Below the pieces are notes generated by a model that was not told where the DNA came from, ran no database searches, and saw only the letters and a program-made list of their open reading frames with translations. The position numbers and the translations under genes were made by a program. A DNA stretch of 64,000 bases, taken from the NCBI RefSeq assembly GCF_007828955.1, contig NZ_VIVR01000001.1:6386001-6450000 (forward strand), given 5' to 3'. Of this stretch, positions 59,194 through 64,000 are shown in pieces; the first letter of the stretch is position 1; every line of letters starts with the position of its first letter. This stretch comes from Kitasatospora atroaurantiaca (GTDB lineage Bacteria > Actinomycetota > Actinomycetes > Streptomycetales > Streptomycetaceae).

Positions 59194-60762
59194 TCAGGGG
59201 GTTGCCGACCCGGTGATTGCGGTGAGGGCGCGGTGGAGGGTGGCGTCGCTCGGTGGGCGGTCGCGCCAGCGGGCGCCGATGTGGCCGTCAGGTCGGATGA
59301 GCAGCGCACCGTGCGGGCGGAGGCCGCAGAGGTCGGTGTGCTCGTTGGGAAGAGTCTCGATGCGCAGTGGCCATGGTGCTGCGGTGTGTTGCTCCCAGCG
59401 GGTGGGGTCCGGGGTGAGCAGGGTGAACCATTCACCGAAGGCGTCGAGCGTGGAGCGGTTGTACCCGAGCCAGAGATGTGGCATGCGATGGCCTGGCTCG
59501 GGGGTGGGGACGTAGTCCGTGCCCCTTTCGCCCAGTTCGGGTGGGGTGCCGTTGTCGGTAAGGACGGCGTCAGAGTCGTAGGTGACGCCGAGCACGAGAC
59601 CGAGCTGGGCGAAATACCGTTCCGACCACGGCAGTTCGATCTGGGCCGCCGTTTTCTCGCCGGTTTGGAGCTGGTCTCGGCGCCGGTTCTGGACTTGGAG
59701 CATGAGCTGGGTGTTGGCCACCGCTTGGCGGAGTGTCTGGTGGGCGACGGGTCGCCGTTCCGTCTCGTAGGTTTCCAACAGGCTTGGTTCGGCCCACCCT
59801 TGGAGAACGCCCGCCAGTTTCCAGCACAGGTTGTGCACATCGGCGACGCCGGCGTTCATGCCCAGGCCCCCGATGATGGGGACCGCGTGCGCGGCATCGC
59901 CGGCCAGCACGATCCGGCCGTGGAGGAAGCGTTCGGCGACGAACGCGTTCATGGCCCAGTGCTGAACCCGCAACACGTCGGCCTGCACGTCGGCGCTGGG
60001 ACCGAGGGCGCGCGAGACGAGGCCGGGCCAGTCGGCCCGCGCAGCGTCTTCGGGTGTGGGACCGAACCAGGCCCAGCCTCCTTCGGGGTAGAGCGGGGCG
60101 AATGATCCGTGCGCGGTGAGGTAGACCCCGGCAGGCTGTTGGGCGCACCAGCGGTTGAGGTCGGCGTCGAACACGACAGTGGTGAAGCCCCCCATCACCC
60201 CGGGGCCGGTGGAGTCGACCCCCAGCAGTTGCCGGACGGTGGAGTTCGCGCCGTCGGCAGCGAGTACATAACGGGCATGGACGCGGATCTCGTCACCGCG
60301 TTGGTGGTCGACGAGCAAGGCCACGACGCTGTCGGTTTCTTCGGCCAGGTCGATGAGCTCAACCCCGAACCGCACTTGTGTGTCTGCTCCGGCGAGCAGG
60401 ATGGGTTCCAGCCGATCCTGCGAGGTGACCGCGCCGATCACGGGACTCTCGGGTACCGGCGCGTTGACCCCGACCATCGCCGCTGTGGCGAAGTCGCGGT
60501 CGTACAGGGTGTCGCGGAAGCGGATGCGGCCGTACTCCGGTGCGAACGCGCCGGCCGTGATCTCGGCAGCAAGCCCGAGCTGACGATAGATCTCCATCGA
60601 GCGCACGTTGACCAGCCGGGACCGTGGAAACGGTGACAGCTCGCCGTGTTTCTCGACCAGCAATACCCTCACGCCCCAGCGTTCCAGTAGCGCCCGGGCG
60701 GTGAGCCCGACCGGCCCGCCACCGACGATCAATACGTCCGTCCTGGCGCTGGCTACGGGCAT
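59194..60762 (-). CDS. FAD-dependent aromatic hydroxylase (PheA/TfdB, PgaE-like)
   Basis: A 522-residue class A flavoprotein mono-oxygenase: dinucleotide motif DVLIVGGGPVGL at residues 8-19, LVNVRSMEIYRQLGL, the DG motif VLAADGANSTVRQLLG and the GD motif GRIVLAGDAAHAVPIIGGLG. The C-terminal thioredoxin-like tail (LCGLRPHGALLIRPDGHIG) is typical of aromatic polyketide and phenol hydroxylases. It may modify an aromatic metabolite or degrade a phenol; no polyketide genes are nearby. Start ATG 60762 has GGAGG upstream. The control region holds TTGACCT-N11-AGGTCAA. Confidence 0.9.
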   Translation of the reverse strand: MPVASARTDVLIVGGGPVGLTARALLERWGVRVLLVEKHGELSPFPRSRLVNVRSMEIYRQLGLAAEITAGAFAPEYGRIRFRDTLYDRDFATAAMVGVNAPVPESPVIGAVTSQDRLEPILLAGADTQVRFGVELIDLAEETDSVVALLVDHQRGDEIRVHARYVLAADGANSTVRQLLGVDSTGPGVMGGFTTVVFDADLNRWCAQQPAGVYLTAHGSFAPLYPEGGWAWFGPTPEDAARADWPGLVSRALGPSADVQADVLRVQHWAMNAFVAERFLHGRIVLAGDAAHAVPIIGGLGMNAGVADVHNLCWKLAGVLQGWAEPSLLETYETERRPVAHQTLRQAVANTQLMLQVQNRRRDQLQTGEKTAAQIELPWSERYFAQLGLVLGVTYDSDAVLTDNGTPPELGERGTDYVPTPEPGHRMPHLWLGYNRSTLDAFGEWFTLLTPDPTRWEQHTAAPWPLRIETLPNEHTDLCGLRPHGALLIRPDGHIGARWRDRPPSDATLHRALTAITGSATP

Positions 60763-60866
60763 GTCGAGCTCCTCCTGCTCACCTCGGGCCTGTCGGGGCA
60801 TTCGGTGACTGTGACAGGCAGGCGGTCGGCAACTCGGCCGGGCCGGTGACGCAGCCGCGCTCGACG

Positions 60867-60891
60867 TTGACCTGAACCGCCATGAGGTCAA
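60867..60891. promoter_or_regulatory. Inverted repeat TTGACCT-N11-AGGTCAA
   Basis: Perfect 7-bp arms 11 bases apart (60867-60873 and 60885-60891), 105-129 bases upstream of the hydroxylase start. Spacing fits a dimeric regulator such as LysR, MarR or TetR type. The surrounding 60763-61051 holds no gene. Confidence 0.5.
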
Positions 60892-61051
60892 TCATCCGCA
60901 CCCTGCGGCCGACCGCAATGTCCGCGCGTCGGCATACACCCGAACGTGCTCAGTCAGGTACACGGCTGGTCAGCCGTCGACCCGGACACGTTGAGTCCGG
61001 AGAATGGGGCGCCACCGCAGTCCGCGGTCCGGCAGGCCATGTGCCGGGCTG

Positions 61052-61381
61052 CTAGTGCTCCTCGCGCAGGACCAGGTCGAGCAGGCCCGGGAAGCAGGCG
61101 TCGAACTCCTCGCGCCTGAGCCGGTTGAGGCGCTTGGGGCCCTGATCACGTTGCTCGACCAGGCCTGCGGCGCGCAGCACCGCGAAGTGGTGGCTGAGGG
61201 CTGCCTTGCCGACGGGTACGTCGAAGCTGCCGCAGCCGCGCGACCACTCGGCGGCTCCCGCCAACTCGCGGACGAGCTGCAGCCGTACGGGGTCGGCGAG
61301 GGCGGCGAGCGCGGTGAGTAGGGGGACGTCCGCGGGGTGGGTGTGCACCGGCGCGGCGCGGTGGCTGCTGCGGTCTGCCAT
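61052..61381 (-). CDS. ArsR-family repressor
   Basis: A 109-residue winged helix regulator: ALADPVRLQLVRELAGAAEW, then recognition helix GKAALSHHFAVLRAAGLVEQ and the wing RDQGPKRLNRLRREEFD. No clear metal-binding ELCVCDL-type motif is present, so it may sense something other than arsenic or cadmium, or redox/quinone compounds. Start ATG 61381 has GGGAG just upstream; GTG 61390 is an alternative. It is divergent from a quinone oxidoreductase across a 99-base gap full of repeats. Confidence 0.9.
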   Translation of the reverse strand: MADRSSHRAAPVHTHPADVPLLTALAALADPVRLQLVRELAGAAEWSRGCGSFDVPVGKAALSHHFAVLRAAGLVEQRDQGPKRLNRLRREEFDACFPGLLDLVLREEH

Positions 61382-61405
61382 GTCTCCCACGTCTCGATCC
61401 CCTTG

Positions 61406-61459
61406 CCGAGTGTTCGATCTGAATCATACGCTCCGAGTGTTCGCTTTTCTTTGAACACT
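61406..61459. promoter_or_regulatory. Operator-like repeats between arsR and the oxidoreductase
   Basis: The 11-mer CCGAGTGTTCG occurs twice (61406-61416 and 61433-61443, 27 bp apart). The second copy also forms the inverted repeat AGTGTTC-N10-GAACACT (61436-61459). The position between divergent starts suits autorepression and control of the neighbour by the ArsR protein. Confidence 0.6.
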
Positions 61460-61480
61460 TGTCGAAGGGTGCCTGCTGCC

Positions 61481-62458
61481 ATGCGTGCGATCGAGTTCCA
61501 GGAGTACGGCGGTCCGGAGGTCCTCAAGGTGGTGCAGGCCGAGGCCCCCGAACCGGGCCCCGGCGAGGTGAGCATCGACGTCGCGTACGCCGGCGTGAAC
61601 TTCGCCGACCTCAAGGCGCGCGCCGAGGGCTACCGGGTCCCGTCGCTGCCCTTCCGTCCGGGCCTGGAGGTCTCCGGACGTGTTCGCGCGGTCGGCGCGG
61701 GTGTCGAGGGGATCCGGCCGGGGCAGGAGGTCGCCGCGCTCACGGGAGGCGGCGGGTACGCGGAGGTCGTCGTCACCGCCGCGGCGACCGTCTTCGCACT
61801 CCCGGAGGCCGTGAGCCTGCGCACCGGAGCCACGCTGCCGACGGTGCTGCCGACCGCGCACGCCCTGCTGCACGAGGTGGGCCGTCTGCGGGCGGGCGAG
61901 ACCGTGCTCGTGCAGGGCGCGGCGGGCGCTGTCGGCACGGTCGCAGGCCAGTTGGCGAAGGCGGCGGGTGCGGGCGCCGTGTACGGCGTCGTGTCCGAGG
62001 CTGCGAAGGCCGAACACGCACTCAAGTACGGCTACGACGAGGTCTTCGTCGGCCCGGGCTTCGTCGACGACGTGCAGCGTGCCACCGGCGGACGAGGCGT
62101 CGACCTCGCCCTGGATCCGGTCGGCGGCGACACGCTCCGCCGCAGCCTGGACGCGCTCGCCGTCTTCGGCCGCCTCGTCTCCTTCGGCAACGCGAGCTCT
62201 GCGGAGCCCTGGCAGGTGGGTCAGCCCGAGCTGTACCCGACGGGCCGCTCGGTCTCCGGGTTCTCCATCCTCTCCCTGGCCCAGACGGCGCCCGGCTCAC
62301 TGCGCGAGCTCGCCGAGCGCGCTTTCCGCAAGGTCGCCGACGGTACGGCCGAACTCCCCGTCACGGCAGAGTTCCCCCTCGCAGACGCAGCAGAGGCACA
62401 CCGCCTGATCGGCAGCCGCACCAGCACCGGCAAGCTCCTTCTGCGCGTCGGCGCCTAG
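61481..62458 (+). CDS. Zinc-free quinone oxidoreductase (MDR superfamily)
   Basis: 325 residues of NADPH:quinone reductase type: MRAIEFQEYGGPEVLKVV, DVAYAGVNFADLKAR, LPFRPGLEVSGRVRAVG, and the nucleotide site VLVQGAAGAVGTVAGQLAK. The zinc-binding cysteines and GHE motif of alcohol dehydrogenases are absent. It reduces quinones or enones with NADPH, and the divergent ArsR gene probably controls it. Start ATG 61481. Confidence 0.92.
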   Translation: MRAIEFQEYGGPEVLKVVQAEAPEPGPGEVSIDVAYAGVNFADLKARAEGYRVPSLPFRPGLEVSGRVRAVGAGVEGIRPGQEVAALTGGGGYAEVVVTAAATVFALPEAVSLRTGATLPTVLPTAHALLHEVGRLRAGETVLVQGAAGAVGTVAGQLAKAAGAGAVYGVVSEAAKAEHALKYGYDEVFVGPGFVDDVQRATGGRGVDLALDPVGGDTLRRSLDALAVFGRLVSFGNASSAEPWQVGQPELYPTGRSVSGFSILSLAQTAPGSLRELAERAFRKVADGTAELPVTAEFPLADAAEAHRLIGSRTSTGKLLLRVGA

Positions 62459-62492
62459 CACCCGCTCGTAATCCGCTTGCCCGTGAGGTGGC

Positions 62493-63047
62493 GTGTCGGA
62501 TAGAACGCGTTACATGCTGCGTGGCGAGAAGATCGGGCTCCGGGCCCGGCACGAGGTGGACGGTCCGATCCTGCACGCCGAGCTCTACGACGACGTCGCC
62601 ACCCGGTCGCGGGCCGACTCCCGCCCGTGGCGGCCCGTCTCGCCCGGCTCCGCCGCAGCGCCGTACGGGATCCGCGATCCCGCCGACGACGCGGCCTTCT
62701 TCTCGGTCGTGGATCTCGCCGACGGCGAACTGGCGGGCGAGGCCCTGCTGTGGGGCATCGACGTGCACAACAGGACGGCCCACCTGGGCATGTCGCTGCG
62801 CCCGGCCTTTCGAGGCCGAGGGTTGGGCGCCGATGTCGTCCGCGTCCTCTGTCACTACGGCTTCACGGTCCGCGGCCTGAACCGGCTCCAACTGGAGACG
62901 CTCGCCGACAACACCGCCATGATCCGAGCCGCCACCCGTGCCGGCTTCACCCACGAGGGCACCCTCCGCCGCGCGGCCTGGGTCACCGGCGCCTTCGCCG
63001 ACGAGGTCGTCCTCGGCCTGCTCGCCACCGAGTGGAACGGGAACTGA
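62493..63047 (+). CDS. GNAT-family N-acetyltransferase (RimJ-like)
   Basis: 184 residues. The acetyl-CoA motif GMSLRPAFRGRGLGADVVRV (R/Q-x-x-G-x-G) is clear. LQLETLADNTAMIRAATRAG and FTHEGTLRRAAWV are RimJ/RimL-type blocks. The acceptor substrate is unknown. GTG start with GAGG upstream. It is followed two bases after its stop by a methyltransferase, so the pair is one unit. Confidence 0.9.
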   Translation: MSDRTRYMLRGEKIGLRARHEVDGPILHAELYDDVATRSRADSRPWRPVSPGSAAAPYGIRDPADDAAFFSVVDLADGELAGEALLWGIDVHNRTAHLGMSLRPAFRGRGLGADVVRVLCHYGFTVRGLNRLQLETLADNTAMIRAATRAGFTHEGTLRRAAWVTGAFADEVVLGLLATEWNGN

Positions 63048-63049
63048 CC

Positions 63050-63844
63050 GTGCCCGTCCACTCCGGTGAGTACCTGAGGCTGGGCCCGCTGCAGACCCGC
63101 ATCAAGACCCACCGGCGGTACAGCGAGCACGTCGACGACGTCGAGGCCGCCGTGATGGCCCAACTGTGGCTTCAGCCCCGGGAGTCACTGCTGGACGTCG
63201 GGTGCGGCACGGGATCGTTCCTCGCACGGCTGCGTGACTCGGGCCACAGCGGTCCGCTGAGTGGTCTCGACTCCTCACCTGCAGCTTCCCTGGCCTGCGC
63301 GGAGATCCGGGGAGTCCGGGCCGTGGTCGGGGATGCGGTGCAACTACCTTTCCCGAATGCCGAGTTCGATGCCGTGACCGCGCGGCACATGCTGTACCAC
63401 GTCTCCGACGTGCCGGCAGCGCTGCGCGAAACCAGCCGCGTGCTCCGTGCCGGGGGACGGTTCGTCGCCGTCGTGAACCATGCCGACGTGACTCCGCGGA
63501 TCGCGTCCGTGGTGCGGGAGCAGGCGGCCCGTCACGGCGCGACACCGTCGGTCTCTCCCAATGCGGAGGTGAACTCCGCCTCCCTGCCCGCGCAGATGGC
63601 CGAGGTATTCGGTCCTGTGGACGTGGTCGCGCACGACAACAGCCTCGTCTTCGATACGCCGGAACCGGTCGTCGCGTTCGGGCAGGCGTTGATGAACTTC
63701 TACGGCGTGGGTGACGACTCACCCGAGCAGGAGGCGGTGGCCGCAGGTATCGAGCAGGCGGTCCGTGCCTGGTTCGCGCGGAACTCCGGCCCCTGGCGCG
63801 ATCCGAAGGGGTACGTGGTCTGTACGGCTCGCCGCCGTGACTGA
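63050..63844 (+). CDS. Class I SAM-dependent methyltransferase
   Basis: 264 residues, Methyltransf_11 type. Motif I is SLLDVGCGTGSFLARL near residue 46, followed by the acidic loop in GLDSSPAASL, AVVGDAVQLPFPNAEFDAVT and LRETSRVLRAGGRFVAVVNH. The substrate is not predictable. GTG start two bases after the acetyltransferase stop. The DNA is slightly less GC-biased than its neighbours, without other signs of transfer. Confidence 0.9.
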   Translation: MPVHSGEYLRLGPLQTRIKTHRRYSEHVDDVEAAVMAQLWLQPRESLLDVGCGTGSFLARLRDSGHSGPLSGLDSSPAASLACAEIRGVRAVVGDAVQLPFPNAEFDAVTARHMLYHVSDVPAALRETSRVLRAGGRFVAVVNHADVTPRIASVVREQAARHGATPSVSPNAEVNSASLPAQMAEVFGPVDVVAHDNSLVFDTPEPVVAFGQALMNFYGVGDDSPEQEAVAAGIEQAVRAWFARNSGPWRDPKGYVVCTARRRD

Positions 63845-63885
63845 TCCCAGCCGAAAATCACTCCAGCTCAGGGCCCGGCCGAGTC

Positions 63886-63891
63886 TACGAT
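63886..63891 (+). promoter_or_regulatory. -10 box TACGAT of a leaderless promoter
   Basis: TACGAT is followed by exactly six bases and then ATG at 63898, the classic spacing of actinobacterial leaderless transcripts. No ribosome site precedes the ATG. Confidence 0.5.
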
Positions 63892-63897
63892 CCGGAC

Positions 63898-64000
63898 ATG
63901 ACAGAGCTCAGTTACCCCGCCAAGCCCCGCCCGGGTGACCGGGTTGCCATCCTCTCGCCTGCTTCCGGTCTGCCCGCCGTGTTGCCGCTCCCGCATGAAC
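63898..64000 (+). CDS. S66-family LD-carboxypeptidase, N-terminal part
   Basis: The window ends after 34 codons: MTELSYPAKPRPGDRVAILS, then PASGLPAVLPLPHE. The PRPGDRVAILSPASGLP block is the usual start of peptidase family S66 (LD-carboxypeptidase/MccF), which trims peptidoglycan tetrapeptides or microcin-like compounds. Catalytic residues lie beyond the edge. Confidence 0.7.
   Translation, partial: MTELSYPAKPRPGDRVAILSPASGLPAVLPLPHE

Noticed and set aside
59194..60762. Part of an aromatic polyketide gene cluster
   Set aside because: The hydroxylase resembles tailoring enzymes, but no ketosynthase, cyclase or other biosynthetic gene is within the window.

Overview
The window reads as chromosomal DNA of a very high-GC Gram-positive filamentous actinomycete, most likely Streptomyces or Kitasatospora. 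The basis is the strong G/C bias at codon third positions, many GTG starts, tightly overlapping operons (ATGA, GTGA and TGATG junctions), and typical streptomycete gene families: the allantoin/xanthine cluster, a matAB-like exopolysaccharide locus, glkA and an actinobacterial Tad pilus locus. No rRNA, tRNA, CRISPR array, insertion sequence or replication origin was seen.

Layout. 1-5411: end of a probable IclR-type regulator, then allantoinase, allantoicase and a catalase (co-directional), then an IclR regulator. 5654-6534: wreck of a secreted S53 (sedolisin) protease. 6784-11543: a four-gene operon of a diiron-type 'metal-dependent hydrolase', a ferredoxin-fused reductase, an M24-fold protein and an EphD-like hydrolase/SDR fusion. 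11620-12470: cold-shock-like protein and a LysE exporter. 12596-19343 (minus): purine oxidation operon of xanthine dehydrogenase FAD, 2Fe-2S and molybdenum subunits, NCS2 purine permease and XdhC maturation factor, read divergently from a PucR regulator (19774-21366). 21660-25718: membrane protein, deacetylase/glycosyltransferase fusion and acyltransferase, a likely cell-surface polysaccharide locus. 25774-35913: esterase, glucokinase, secreted S15-type hydrolase, gamma-glutamyltransferase, exonuclease III, a cell-surface protein, and a pair predicted to act on ether lipids (YhhN plus a fatty acid hydroxylase-family enzyme). 36051-45846: mixed housekeeping and regulatory genes, including an orphan DUF2398 (Wadjet JetB family) protein and a gene remnant that looks like a deletion scar.

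45993-59052 is the most coherent system: a Tad/Flp-type pilus locus. It holds an unknown protein, a lipoprotein, a secreted protein, a CpaB-like SAF protein, a TadZ-like ATPase lacking the Walker lysine, TadA/CpaF ATPase, TadB, TadC, a small Flp-like pilin, three TadE/TadG-like pseudopilins, and a 1211-residue membrane protein joining two LysM domains to a C-terminal BTAD/SARP-like regulator. 59194-64000: aromatic FAD monooxygenase, divergent ArsR regulator and quinone oxidoreductase sharing an operator-like repeat, GNAT acetyltransferase, methyltransferase and the start of an S66 LD-carboxypeptidase read from a probable leaderless promoter.

Functionally, the left third is a purine-salvage/nitrogen unit: xanthine dehydrogenase and its permease feed urate, and allantoinase and allantoicase take allantoin to ureidoglycolate and urea. 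Urate oxidase is not in the window; the catalase next to alc could remove the peroxide it makes. A family of long GC-rich palindromes occurs four times between genes (about 6.6, 7.7, 12.5 and 39.2 kb).
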